NCBI GenBank assembly: GCA_900546445.1
Contig: URCV01000018.1
Span: forward strand, 1-29,574
Length of the DNA stretch: 29,574 nt
Source of the DNA: an uncultured Bacteroidales bacterium
GTDB lineage: Bacteria; Bacteroidota; Bacteroidia; Bacteroidales; UBA932
Reading direction: 5' to 3'
In this document: positions 21,702 through 29,574 of the stretch, in pieces
Position numbering within the stretch: the first letter of the stretch is position 1
Layout of the letters: every line of letters starts with the position of its first letter
Program-made: the position numbers and the translations under genes
The notes under the pieces: model-generated
Told to the model about the DNA's origin: nothing
Databases searched by the model: none
Seen by the model: the letters and a program-made list of their open reading frames with translations, nothing else

Positions 21702-23507
21702 ATGACAGATATCAGAAATATAGCGATAATCGCACACGTTGACCACGGCAAGACGACTATTGTGGATAGGATGATCTATCAAGCGAATTTGGTTCGTCAG
21801 CCGGAGAATCTTGGCCAACTAATCTTGGATAATAACGATTTGGAAAGGGAGAGGGGTATCACCATCTTGGCCAAAAACGTGTCCGTTATCTATAAGGGTG
21901 TTAAAATCAATATTATAGACACTCCGGGACATAGTGACTTCGGTGGTGAGGTGGAGAGAGTTCTCAATATGGCTGACGGCGTCATTCTTCTCGTAGATGC
22001 CTTCGAGGGCTGTATGCCTCAGACTCGTTTCGTACTTCAGAAGGCCCTCCAGCTGGGAAAGAAACCTATAGTAGTGATTAACAAGGTGGATAAGCCCAAC
22101 TGCCGTCCATTCGAGGTTCAGGAAGAGGTTTTCGACTTGATGTTTAATCTGAACGCTACTGAAGAACAGCTCGACTTCAAGACTGTCTATGGTTCGGCCA
22201 AGCAGGGATGGATGTCTCTCGACCCGAATAAGCCTACTTCGGACATTACTACGCTCCTCGACGTGATTCTCGAAGAGATTCCTGCTCCACAGATAGTGGA
22301 GGGGACTCCTCAGATGTTGATTTCATCTCTTGAGTATAGCCCTTATGTAGGTCGTATCGCAGTCGGCAAGATTACTCGCGGTAGCTTGAAGGCAGGCCAA
22401 ATGGTCAGCCTCTGTAAGAGATACGACGTGATTCAAAAGCAGAAAATCAAGCAGTTGATGGTATTTGAGGGACTTGGAAAGGCCACTGTAGAAGAAGTTC
22501 ACTGCGGAGATATATGTGCGGTAGTCGGAATCGACGGATTCGAAATCGGCGACACCATAGCGGATTTCGAGAATCCGGAGGCACTTCCTCCTATCGCGGT
22601 GGATGAGCCTACGATGAGTATGCTGTTCACTATCAACAACTCACCTTTCTTCGGAAAGGACGGTAAGTTCGTCACATCCCGTCACATTAAGGAAAGACTT
22701 GAGAAGGAGTTGGAGAAAAACTTGGCCCTTAGGGTTAAACCGGGCGTCTCTGCAGACTCTTTCGTGGTATATGGCCGTGGCGTACTCCATCTTTCCGTGC
22801 TCATCGAGACTATGCGTCGTGAAGGATTCGAGCTTCAGGTGGGCCAGCCTAAGGTGTTGGACAAGACTATCGGCGGCCAGAGGTGTGAACCTATCGAGGA
22901 ACTTTCCATCGAGGTGCCGGAGCAGTTCGTAGGTGCGGCTATCGAGATTTCGACCCGTCGTAAAGGAGCTCTCGTGCATATGGAGCCTCGCGGGGATAGA
23001 ACCTTGCTTGAATTTGAAATTCCTACTCGCGGACTTATGGGATTGAGAAGCAATCTTCTCACTGCATCGCAAGGAGAGGCTGTCGTCGCTCATAGATTTA
23101 AGGATTATCAGCCATATAAGGGAGATATCGAGCGCCGTAGTAATGGCTCTCTCGTTTCTCTCGAGACCGGAATTGCAAGTGCTTATTCGATGAACAAACT
23201 GCTCGATAGAGGTAGGTTCTTCGTGGAGCCGGGAGAGGAGATTTATGCCGGTCAGGTGGTAGGTGAGCATACTCGTGAAAGAGATTTGAACATAAATATT
23301 TGTAAGACGAAAAAACTTACGAACGTGCGTGCGGCCGGTTCTGATGAGAAAATTATCTTGCCTCCGGCTATCAAATTCTCCCTCGAAGAGGCTCTGGAGT
23401 ACATTCAGGAGGATGAATTGGTGGAGGTAACCCCTCACTTTATGAGAATCCGTAAGGTCTTGCTCGATCCGCTGGCTCGAAAGAGAAATAGCGACAACAT
23501 AGATTGA
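21702..23507 (+). CDS. typA: Ribosome-binding GTPase TypA/BipA (601 aa)
   Basis: An EF-G-like translational GTPase that helps 50S assembly and stress adaptation. The G domain has G1 AHVDHGKTT (~11-19), the switch region LERERGITILAKN, G3 DTPGHSDFGG and G4 NKVDKP. These are followed by a beta-barrel domain 2, an EF-G-like domain 3/5 region (GRGVLHLSVLIETMRREGFE) and the BipA-specific C-terminal domain (~485-601, containing RDLNINICKTKKLTNVRA). The length is normal. It begins 9 bases after the tRNA-Leu terminator. Its TGA stop is nested in the TTGA that may start the DUF177 gene, so the two are probably translationally coupled. Confidence 0.97.
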   Translation: MTDIRNIAIIAHVDHGKTTIVDRMIYQANLVRQPENLGQLILDNNDLERERGITILAKNVSVIYKGVKINIIDTPGHSDFGGEVERVLNMADGVILLVDAFEGCMPQTRFVLQKALQLGKKPIVVINKVDKPNCRPFEVQEEVFDLMFNLNATEEQLDFKTVYGSAKQGWMSLDPNKPTSDITTLLDVILEEIPAPQIVEGTPQMLISSLEYSPYVGRIAVGKITRGSLKAGQMVSLCKRYDVIQKQKIKQLMVFEGLGKATVEEVHCGDICAVVGIDGFEIGDTIADFENPEALPPIAVDEPTMSMLFTINNSPFFGKDGKFVTSRHIKERLEKELEKNLALRVKPGVSADSFVVYGRGVLHLSVLIETMRREGFELQVGQPKVLDKTIGGQRCEPIEELSIEVPEQFVGAAIEISTRRKGALVHMEPRGDRTLLEFEIPTRGLMGLRSNLLTASQGEAVVAHRFKDYQPYKGDIERRSNGSLVSLETGIASAYSMNKLLDRGRFFVEPGEEIYAGQVVGEHTRERDLNINICKTKKLTNVRAAGSDEKIILPPAIKFSLEEALEYIQEDELVEVTPHFMRIRKVLLDPLARKRNSDNID

Positions 23508-23917
23508 TAATAGAAAAAAATTTATTAACTTTGCAACCCTTTGTAGTAGACTTATGCGAAATCGGCTCTGGAGTTAAGTCCTTCAGCGCCATCGCTGATA
23601 AACAGTTCTTTGAAAGTTTCGGTAATCCCGAAATACTTGATGCTAATGTCAATGTGGAGTATACAGTCCATAATAAAGGCGTGAGCGTGGATGTTACCTG
23701 TCGGATGGTCGGTAGCGTTACAGTACCTTGCGACTTGTGTTTGGAGCCTCTTGAGATAGGTGTCGAGACTGGATTTTCAGAGAGTTACACTCCGGAAGGT
23801 GGGGAACTTGACTTGAGCCAGGACGTTTATGATTTCGTAATCATATCGCTTCCGCTAAGGCGAGCTCACGAAGAAGGCGAGTGTAATGAGGAGACTACAA
23901 AGTTTTTAAGTAAATAA
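23504..23917 (+). CDS. yceD: DUF177 (YceD-family) protein (137 aa)
   Basis: YceD/DUF177 proteins are encoded just before rpmF and are linked to 23S rRNA or large-subunit biogenesis. The typical central motif is seen as GSVTVPCDLCLEPLEI (~70-85), and a late D-V-Y-D-F segment leads to PLRRAHEEGEC. No in-frame ATG is available before the conserved region. The likely start is TTG 23504, overlapping the typA stop by four bases (TTGA); a TTG at 23531 is possible but lies inside a promoter-like box. The family normally begins near F13, so the extra N-terminal residues are short. rpmF follows 20 bases later. Confidence 0.82.
   Translation: MIIEKNLLTLQPFVVDLCEIGSGVKSFSAIADKQFFESFGNPEILDANVNVEYTVHNKGVSVDVTCRMVGSVTVPCDLCLEPLEIGVETGFSESYTPEGGELDLSQDVYDFVIISLPLRRAHEEGECNEETTKFLSK
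23526..23533 (+). promoter_or_regulatory. Promoter-like box (TAACTTTG) inside the 5' end of the DUF177 gene
   Basis: A perfect TAnnTTTG lies 22 bases inside the assigned DUF177 gene. It could drive rpmF and tRNA-Arg separately from typA, or mean that the DUF177 start codon is further downstream and non-standard. Confidence 0.5.
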
Positions 23918-23937
23918 TAATTTAAAAAGTATATAAA

Positions 23938-24120
23938 ATGGCAAATCCAAAACACAAATTCTCTAAACAGAGAACAGCCAAGAGACGTACGCACGATTTC
24001 GCGCCTGTACCTACTCTTGCTACATGTCCGAATTGTGGCGCTACTGTAATCTACCATCGCGTTTGTCCTGAATGCGGTTACTACAGAGGACGTCAGATTA
24101 TCGAAAAGAGCGCTGAGTAG
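23938..24120 (+). CDS. rpmF: Ribosomal protein bL32 (60 aa)
   Basis: Large-subunit protein with MANPKHKFSKQRTAKRRTHD and a zinc ribbon formed by C30/C33 (CPNC) and C43/C46 (CPEC). The zinc-binding form is intact, in contrast to the zinc-free L33 at 14211. It follows DUF177 as in most bacteria. tRNA-Arg begins 15 bases after its stop without an obvious promoter, so the tRNA may be processed from the same transcript. Confidence 0.97.
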   Translation: MANPKHKFSKQRTAKRRTHDFAPVPTLATCPNCGATVIYHRVCPECGYYRGRQIIEKSAE

Positions 24121-24135
24121 TCAGTGCTTCTTGAT

Positions 24136-24207
24136 GGTCTCTTAGTTCAACGGATAGAACGAAGGTTTCCTAAACCTTAAATACAGGTTCGATTCCTGTA
24201 GAGACTA
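24136..24207 (+). tRNA. tRNA-Arg (anticodon CCT)
   Basis: The acceptor GGTCTCT pairs with AGAGACT (terminal G-U). The anticodon stem AAGGT/ACCTT closes loop TTCCTAA, giving anticodon CCT for AGG codons. The T-arm is ACAGG/CCTGT. It is 72 nt to the discriminator A; CCA is not encoded. Confidence 0.95.
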
Positions 24208-24216
24208 CCTGCCGAC

Positions 24217-24256
24217 ACGGAGTTTTCAGTTTCCTGAAGACTCCGTTTATTTTTTG
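24217..24256 (+). terminator. Terminator after tRNA-Arg
   Basis: A 13-bp stem ACGGAGTTTTCAG / CTGAAGACTCCGT with one G-U pair and loop TTTC is followed by TTTATTTTTT, closing the typA-yceD-rpmF-tRNA-Arg block. Confidence 0.9.
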
Positions 24257-24299
24257 AAATAAACAAAATTATTTATAACTTTAAGTACAAATTGAATTA

Positions 24300-24307
24300 A
24301 ACCTTTG
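24300..24307 (+). promoter_or_regulatory. serC promoter -7 box (AACCTTTG)
   Basis: Seven of eight positions match TAnnTTTG, ending 5 bases before ATG 24313. The mRNA would be leaderless or nearly so. A weaker TAACTTTA lies at about 24275. Confidence 0.5.
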
Positions 24308-24312
24308 TACTT

Positions 24313-25386
24313 ATGGCTAAAGTTCATGTTTTTAATGCAGGTCCTTGCCTGTTGCCTCAGGTGGTTCTGGACCGCGCCAATGATGCTATTAAAGAATTTG
24401 CCGGAACCGGCGTATCCCTTCTTTGCATATCTCACAGAACTAAGGAGTGGGAGGCCGTTATGGATGAAACCAGGGCGTTATGGAAGGAATTGCTACATAT
24501 ACCTGAAGGTTATGAGGTCGTATTTCTTTCTAGCGGTGCCTCTATGGAGTTTCTCTATGTGGCGATGAATTATCTCGAAAAAAAGGCAGCCTATCTGGAC
24601 ACCGGAGTATGGGCTTCGAAGGCCATCAAGGAGGCGCAAGGTCTGGGCGAGGCTGTGGTCGTGGCTTCTTCGAAAGATAAGAACTACACCTATGTTCCTA
24701 AGAATTACGAGATTCCGCAAGACGCGGACTATTTCCACATAACCACTAACAACACCATCTACGGAACGGAGATTCACGAAGACATAGACTGTCCGATTCC
24801 TCTTATCGCGGATATGTCTTCCGACATTATGAGCCGTCCGATCGACGTGAGCAAATATGCTATGATATATGGTGGCGCCCAGAAGAATGTCGGCACCGCC
24901 GGATGTACTTTCGCCATCATTAAGAAAGACACCCTGGGAAAGGTTACAAGATACCTTCCGGCTATGCTTGACCTTAGAAATCACATAGACAAGGGTTCGA
25001 TGTACAACACTCCTCCTGTATTCTCCATCTTCGTGATGAACGAAACCCTCAAGTGGGTCAAGTCCATCGGCGGTGTGGAAGCCATCTATGAGATAAATCA
25101 GATAAAGGCGCAGACCCTTTACGACGAAATTGACAGGAATTCTCTATTCGTCGGTACGGCTCAGAAGGAAGATCGCTCCATTATGAACGTGTGCTTCGTG
25201 ATGGCACCTTCTTACGAGCATCTTCAGGACGAATTTCTGACATTTGCCAAATCTCACGGAATGGTGGGCATCAAGGGGCATAGAAGCGTAGGCGGATTCC
25301 GAGCTTCCATTTACAATGCTTGCAGTCAGGAAGACGTTCAGGCTTTGGTAGACTGTATGCGCGAATTTGAACAATTACATAAATAA
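24313..25386 (+). CDS. serC: Phosphoserine aminotransferase (357 aa)
   Basis: PLP enzyme that converts 3-phosphohydroxypyruvate plus glutamate to phosphoserine, the second step of serine synthesis; it also serves pyridoxine synthesis in some bacteria. Family motifs are FNAGPCLLPQVVL (~7-19), SHRTKEW (40-46), SSGASMEF (73-80), TTNNTIYGTE (144-153), the PLP-facing aspartate D167 in ADMSSD, and the Schiff-base lysine K191 in GGAQKNVG. The length is normal. It is first in a tight operon: serA starts 9 bases downstream. Confidence 0.96.
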   Translation: MAKVHVFNAGPCLLPQVVLDRANDAIKEFAGTGVSLLCISHRTKEWEAVMDETRALWKELLHIPEGYEVVFLSSGASMEFLYVAMNYLEKKAAYLDTGVWASKAIKEAQGLGEAVVVASSKDKNYTYVPKNYEIPQDADYFHITTNNTIYGTEIHEDIDCPIPLIADMSSDIMSRPIDVSKYAMIYGGAQKNVGTAGCTFAIIKKDTLGKVTRYLPAMLDLRNHIDKGSMYNTPPVFSIFVMNETLKWVKSIGGVEAIYEINQIKAQTLYDEIDRNSLFVGTAQKEDRSIMNVCFVMAPSYEHLQDEFLTFAKSHGMVGIKGHRSVGGFRASIYNACSQEDVQALVDCMREFEQLHK

Positions 25387-25395
25387 GATAACACT

Positions 25396-26316
25396 ATGAA
25401 AGTTTTGCTTGCAACACAGAAACCCTTTGCACCACAGGCAGTAGAGGGTATTTCGAAAATCGTTTTGCAGTCCGGACACACCATCGAGGTCCTCGAAAAA
25501 TACGAGAGCGAGGCTGAATTGGCCCAAGCCCTGAAAGGCGTGCAGGCCCTGATAGTCCGCAGCGACAAGGTCGGAGCGCAGACCATTGCACAGGCCGATG
25601 ATTTGAAGATAATCGTGCGCGCAGGTGCTGGCTACGACAACATCGACCTCGAAGCGGCCACGAAAGCCGGCGTGGTAGTGATGAACACCCCTGGGCAGAA
25701 TGCCAATGCAGTGGCGGAATTGGCCATAGGACTTATGATTTATATGGCTCGCAATCAGTTCAATCCGAGCACCGGCGTCGAGATCGCAGGGAAGACTTTG
25801 GGCATACAGGGCTTCGGAAACGTGGGAAGTCTGGTAGCGGCGAAGGCATTGGCATTAGGAATGAAGGTCCGTGCGTTCGACCCGGTGAAAAGCGATGAGG
25901 ATATGCTCGTGCGCGGGGTGGAACCGACTTCGAGCGTGAAAACTCTCTATGCCGATTGCGATTACATAAGCTTGAACTTGCCGCTGGTGACGGTGACGGA
26001 GCGCTCGGTGGGCTACGACTTGCTGTCGGCTATGCCTAAGGGCGGAGTGCTGATAAACACTGCCAGAAAGGAGATTGTGGACGAAAGCGGCCTTGAGCGC
26101 GCGCTCGAGGAACGCAGCGACATAAAATACGCTTCGGACGTGGCACCGGACAATTACGCGGCCCTTCGCGAGAAGTTCGGCCTTAGGGTATATGCCAATT
26201 CCAAGAAAATGGGCGCACAGACTGCCGAGGCCAATCTTAACGCGGGACTTGCAGCTGCCCGCCAGATAGTGGACTATTTCGAGACAGGTAACGTTAAATT
26301 CCAAGTAAACAAATGA
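25396..26316 (+). CDS. serA: D-3-phosphoglycerate dehydrogenase, short form (306 aa)
   Basis: Oxidises 3-phosphoglycerate to 3-phosphohydroxypyruvate with NAD, the first step of serine synthesis. It has the Rossmann motif GFGNVG (139-144), the substrate-loop motif RAGAGYDNID, the catalytic arginine R224 in NTARKE, and the acidic residue in the following helix region. It lacks the C-terminal ACT domain, so serine feedback inhibition is not expected. The usual catalytic histidine (TPHxGA) is replaced: the sequence reads NSKKMGAQT, with K271 at the His position. The Lys form is known from Entamoeba histolytica and Bacteroides-type enzymes, to my recollection. Its stop overlaps the DUF1015 start (ATGA). 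Confidence 0.95.
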   Translation: MKVLLATQKPFAPQAVEGISKIVLQSGHTIEVLEKYESEAELAQALKGVQALIVRSDKVGAQTIAQADDLKIIVRAGAGYDNIDLEAATKAGVVVMNTPGQNANAVAELAIGLMIYMARNQFNPSTGVEIAGKTLGIQGFGNVGSLVAAKALALGMKVRAFDPVKSDEDMLVRGVEPTSSVKTLYADCDYISLNLPLVTVTERSVGYDLLSAMPKGGVLINTARKEIVDESGLERALEERSDIKYASDVAPDNYAALREKFGLRVYANSKKMGAQTAEANLNAGLAAARQIVDYFETGNVKFQVNK

Positions 26317-27548
26317 GAGTAAAGCCTTTTGCAGCGCTTCGACCGCCTAAAAATCTAGTGGAGCAGGTAGCTTCTCCACCTTACGACGTGCTGGATTCCG
26401 CTGAGGCATTGGCTATAGCCGGTGACAAGTCGCTTCTGCACATTACCAAGCCGGAGATAGATTTTTCTCCTATGCTTCCGGATAATGATCCTAAGGTGTA
26501 CCGGGAGGCCATAGAAAATTTCGCCGAGTGGCAGAAAAAGGGCTATTTGGTAAGGGATTCAAAGCCTTGCTATTACGTATATGCGCAGACTATGGGCGAG
26601 CGTACCCAGTATGGCTTTGTGTTGTGCGCGCATTGCGACGACTATGCTAAGGGATTGATTAAGAAACACGAACTCACGCGTAAGGATAAGGAAGACGACA
26701 GAATGGTGCACGTGAACATTCAGAGCGCCAATATCGAACCGGTTTTCTTCGCATTCAGAACGCAGCGAGAACTCGAGGATATCCTATATAAGACGGCCTC
26801 TTCCGAGCCGGAGTATGACTTTACGGACGAAAACGGATTCGGGCACAAGTTCTGGGTTATTTCCGACGATGCCCTGATAGAGAGAATTACGGAACTGTTC
26901 TCCGACAGGGTAGATGCCTTCTACATCGCTGACGGACACCATAGGAGTGCTGCGGCTGCGAGAGTGGGCGAGGAAAGGGCTGCGGCCAATCCTTCCCATC
27001 GCGGAGACGAGGAATATAACTACTTCATGGCGGTCTGCTTTCCTGACGACCAGCTTAAAGTTATGGACTACAATCGCGTAGTGAAAGACCTTAATGGTCT
27101 GGTGCCAAGCCAGATAATAGGTATGCTGGGAGAACACTTCGACATTATGTGCCAGGGCGAGTCAGTTTATGCTCCGAGCGAACTTCATACCTTCTCGATG
27201 TACCTCGAAGGGAAGTGGTACGAGCTTAAAGCCCGTCCGGACACCTATCACGGGGCCGATTTGGTGGAAAGCCTGGATGTAAGCATACTGTCCAAGTATG
27301 TCTTGGACGAGATATTGGGCATAAAGGATTTGAGAAGAGACCCACGCATCGATTTCGTCGGAGGAATCAGGGGGCTGGGCGAATTGAAGCGCAGGGTCGA
27401 CAGCGGCGAGATGAAAATCGCGTTCGCACTCTATCCTGTCACGATGGAGCAAATCGAGGATATCTCGGACAATCACTTCATTATGCCTCCTAAGACGACT
27501 TGGTTCGAGCCTAAATTGAGGTCCGGTTTAGCTATTCATACTTTTTGA
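26313..27548 (+). CDS. DUF1015 family protein, possibly serine-related kinase-like (411 aa)
   Basis: A cytoplasmic protein of the DUF1015 (COG4198) family. It has the N-terminal RVKPFAALRP and SPPYDVLDSAE motif (~2-31), KHELTRKDKEDDR (118-130), and D207-G-H-H-R211 within YIADGHHRSAAA. It ends with the family-type FMPPKTTWFEPKLRSGL-like tail (here IMPPKTTWFEPKLRSGL). It overlaps serA by four bases and is co-transcribed with serC and serA, an arrangement usual in Bacteroidales. The DGHHR motif resembles active-site motifs of the ParB-like serine kinases SbnI and SerK, so a serine/phosphoserine reaction is plausible. That is inference; no function is proved here. No phosphoserine phosphatase gene is present in the operon. 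Confidence 0.85.
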   Translation: MRVKPFAALRPPKNLVEQVASPPYDVLDSAEALAIAGDKSLLHITKPEIDFSPMLPDNDPKVYREAIENFAEWQKKGYLVRDSKPCYYVYAQTMGERTQYGFVLCAHCDDYAKGLIKKHELTRKDKEDDRMVHVNIQSANIEPVFFAFRTQRELEDILYKTASSEPEYDFTDENGFGHKFWVISDDALIERITELFSDRVDAFYIADGHHRSAAAARVGEERAAANPSHRGDEEYNYFMAVCFPDDQLKVMDYNRVVKDLNGLVPSQIIGMLGEHFDIMCQGESVYAPSELHTFSMYLEGKWYELKARPDTYHGADLVESLDVSILSKYVLDEILGIKDLRRDPRIDFVGGIRGLGELKRRVDSGEMKIAFALYPVTMEQIEDISDNHFIMPPKTTWFEPKLRSGLAIHTF

Positions 27549-27554
27549 TTTAAA

Positions 27555-29574
27555 ATGACATCATCTTCGGAAATAAGGAATACTTTAAAGAACTTTTTCG
27601 GGTTCGACTCCTTTAAGGGAGATCAAGAGGAGATTATTCAGCATCTTCTCGACGGAAATGATTGTTTCGTGCTAATGCCTACTGGAGGAGGCAAGTCTTT
27701 GTGCTACCAGCTTCCGGCCATTATGATGGATGGCGTGGCGATAGTCATTTCGCCGCTCATCGCACTGATGAAAAATCAGGTGGATGCCATCCGTGGCTTC
27801 GTGGAAGGAGGCGACAGTATAGCGCATTTCCTGAATTCGTCCCTGAACAAGAGCCAGGTGGATGCGGTGCACTCCGACATATTGTCCGGACGCACTAAAA
27901 TCCTGTATGTGGCGCCGGAGTCGCTTGTCAAGCCCGAAAACGTGAGCTTCCTTCAAGGAGTCAAGATATCGTTTTACGCCGTGGACGAAGCGCATTGTAT
28001 CTCCGAGTGGGGACACGATTTCCGCCCGGAGTACAGGCGCATCCGCGAGATTGTGGACGAGATAGGTCGTGCGCCTATAATAGCCCTTACCGCTACGGCC
28101 ACGCCTAAGGTCCAGAGCGATATCCTGAAGAATCTCGGCATCTTGGAAGCTCGGGTATTCAAGTCTTCCTTTAATAGGACTAATCTTTATTACGAAGTGA
28201 AGGATAAGGTCGATGCCGATAAGGACATCGTCCGCTATATTAGACAAAACCCAGGAAAATCCGGCATAGTTTACTGCCTGAGCCGAAAGAAGGTGGAGGA
28301 AATGGCCGAGTTTCTTAACATTAACGGAATCAAGGCCCTTCCTTATCACGCGGGACTCGATGCGAAGACCCGTTCCGAAAATCAGGATCGCTTCCTTATG
28401 GAAGACGTGAATGTCATAGTGGCGACCATCGCCTTCGGTATGGGTATAGACAAGCCGGACATCCGTTTCGTAATTCACTACGACATTCCTAAGAGCGTCG
28501 AAGGGTATTACCAGGAGACAGGACGTGCCGGTCGCGACGGCAAGGAGGGCGTGTGCATAGCTTACTACAGCTATAAGGACATACTCAAGTTCGAGAAGTT
28601 CATGAAGGGAAAACCTCTTGCGGAGCAGGAGATTTCACGCCAGCTTCTGGACGAGGTGGCTTCTTATGCCGAGTCAAGCCAATGCCGCCGCAAGCTGCTT
28701 CTGGGCTATTTCGGCGAGGATTTCTTAGTGGATAACTGTGGAATGTGCGACAACTGCCTGCATCCTCGCGCCGTGTTCGACGGTCGCGCCGAGATGAAAT
28801 TGGCCATAAAGCTCATTCTCTCGCTGAAGGAGCATTTCAAGGTAGAGCACCTCGCGGCTATATTGGCCGGAAACGAAACTGCTCTGGTGAAGAGCTACAA
28901 TCACGATAAGAGCGTGTATTTCGGCGCCGGCTCGCAGCATACCGAGAAGTTCTGGACGGCAGTGCTGCACCAGGGGCTGTTGGCGCATCTGTTGGAAAAG
29001 GAAATCGAAACTTACGGACTCATCTATGTGACGGATTTGGGAAAGCAGTTTCTCGAGAATCCGTGGCAGCTGGATCTGGTGGAGGACAGGCACTTCTCCA
29101 GCACCGGCGGTAGCGACGATGACGACGATGACGAGGCCACAGGGGCCAATCTGGCCGCTATGCGTGGGGGCGGTGGCGATGCACAGTTGCTCGCGCTGCT
29201 CAAGGATCTTCGTAAGGATATGGCTCACAAGCTTAACTTGCAGCCGTGGATTATTTTCGGAGACCCGTCGCTTGACGATATGTCCATTATCTACCCTATT
29301 ACGCTGGACGAGTTGAGAAATTGCCAAGGCGTGGGCGAGGGTAAGGCGAAGAAGTTCGGAAAGGAATTCGTAAAACTTATCGCGAAATATGTGGAGGAGA
29401 ACGAGATAATCCGTCCGGACGATTTCGTGGTTAAGACGACGGCGAGCAAGTCCGATAAGAAAGTGAAGATTATCAGCCAGATAGACAGACGTCTGCCTTT
29501 TGAGGACATAGCTTTGTCGTTAGACTTGTCCATGGATGAATTGATGGATGAGGTCGAGACCATAGTATCTTCCG
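27555..29574 (+). CDS. recQ: ATP-dependent DNA helicase RecQ (3' truncated by window edge)
   Basis: A superfamily 2 3'-5' helicase in recombinational repair and fork restart. It starts with ATG 27555, 6 bases after the DUF1015 stop, and stays open for 673 codons to the window end, so the C-terminus is missing. Walker A is TGGGKS (K47) and the DEAH box is residues 144-147. Motif V/VI is FGMGIDKPDIRF ... QETGRAGRDG (~294-328). Zinc-binding cysteines are C377, C395, C398 and C401. A winged-helix domain follows (~412-510), then a low-complexity linker GGSDDDDDDEATG (518-530) and an HRDC domain (~545-615). Residues beyond 620 are the start of a further C-terminal helical region. All catalytic motifs look intact. 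Confidence 0.95.
   Translation, partial: MTSSSEIRNTLKNFFGFDSFKGDQEEIIQHLLDGNDCFVLMPTGGGKSLCYQLPAIMMDGVAIVISPLIALMKNQVDAIRGFVEGGDSIAHFLNSSLNKSQVDAVHSDILSGRTKILYVAPESLVKPENVSFLQGVKISFYAVDEAHCISEWGHDFRPEYRRIREIVDEIGRAPIIALTATATPKVQSDILKNLGILEARVFKSSFNRTNLYYEVKDKVDADKDIVRYIRQNPGKSGIVYCLSRKKVEEMAEFLNINGIKALPYHAGLDAKTRSENQDRFLMEDVNVIVATIAFGMGIDKPDIRFVIHYDIPKSVEGYYQETGRAGRDGKEGVCIAYYSYKDILKFEKFMKGKPLAEQEISRQLLDEVASYAESSQCRRKLLLGYFGEDFLVDNCGMCDNCLHPRAVFDGRAEMKLAIKLILSLKEHFKVEHLAAILAGNETALVKSYNHDKSVYFGAGSQHTEKFWTAVLHQGLLAHLLEKEIETYGLIYVTDLGKQFLENPWQLDLVEDRHFSSTGGSDDDDDDEATGANLAAMRGGGGDAQLLALLKDLRKDMAHKLNLQPWIIFGDPSLDDMSIIYPITLDELRNCQGVGEGKAKKFGKEFVKLIAKYVEENEIIRPDDFVVKTTASKSDKKVKIISQIDRRLPFEDIALSLDLSMDELMDEVETIVSS

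Noticed and set aside
29107..29145. Asp-run (DDDDDD) in RecQ as an expanded repeat or frameshift
   Set aside because: It lies in the linker between the winged-helix and HRDC domains where low-complexity sequence is expected, and the frame continues into a good HRDC domain.

Overview
The window reads as chromosomal DNA of a member of the Bacteroidales (phylum Bacteroidota). The evidence is direct: promoters of the TAnnTTTG type with almost no Shine-Dalgarno sequences, small genes for Bacteroidota-specific families (DUF4295, DUF4296, DUF4199, a DUF3575-like barrel), a Mfa/fimbrillin-like lipoprotein, a serC-serA-DUF1015 operon, and tRNA and tmRNA genes that do not encode CCA. Species cannot be named from this sequence. 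No transposase, integrase, phage gene or CRISPR array is visible, and no stretch above 300 bases lacks a gene.

Layout. (1) 1-3337, + strand: an accessory surface-glycan cluster that looks more A/T-rich than the genes around 6.4-9.2 kb. It holds the 3' end of a lipoprotein gene, a 52-residue acidic peptide gene, a second lipoprotein gene whose last 392 bases nearly duplicate the first, and a laminarinase-type GH16 lipoprotein. (2) 3347-4015: terminator, ssrA (tmRNA, - strand) and a divergent tRNA-Val, then a two-way terminator. (3) 4032-9725: cell-envelope genes. These are cardiolipin synthase (-), a + strand trio of overlapping genes (Stealth phosphotransferase, GT2 glycosyltransferase, CDF metal transporter), and a convergent pair (membrane-anchored GT2 and DUF4199 protein). 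(4) 9784-14574: translation genes and signal peptidase: thrS-infC-rpmI-rplT-lepB-rpmB-rpmG-DUF4295. (5) 14667-19299: ftsY-pheT-DUF4296 lipoprotein-deoC. (6) 19381-21528: a predicted zinc-metallopeptidase lipoprotein followed by a small outer-membrane barrel. (7) 21556-24207: tRNA-Leu, typA, DUF177 (yceD), rpmF, tRNA-Arg. (8) 24313-29574: serC-serA-DUF1015, then recQ, which runs off the right edge.

How the genes fit together. Most of the window is housekeeping: protein synthesis and ribosome assembly, membrane targeting and signal-peptide cleavage (ftsY, lepB), serine synthesis and DNA repair. The accessory parts are the beta-glucan-type lipoprotein cluster at the left edge, the Stealth cluster and the metallopeptidase/barrel pair. 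Points that most deserve a second look are a threonyl-tRNA synthetase that has lost its TGS domain, a tmRNA tag that appears to end in Cys, the peptide/lipoprotein duplication, the HExxH lipoprotein with its barrel partner, a DUF1015 gene with a DGHHR motif fused by overlap to serA, and several start codons lying 5-6 bases after a promoter -7 box, which implies leaderless mRNAs.
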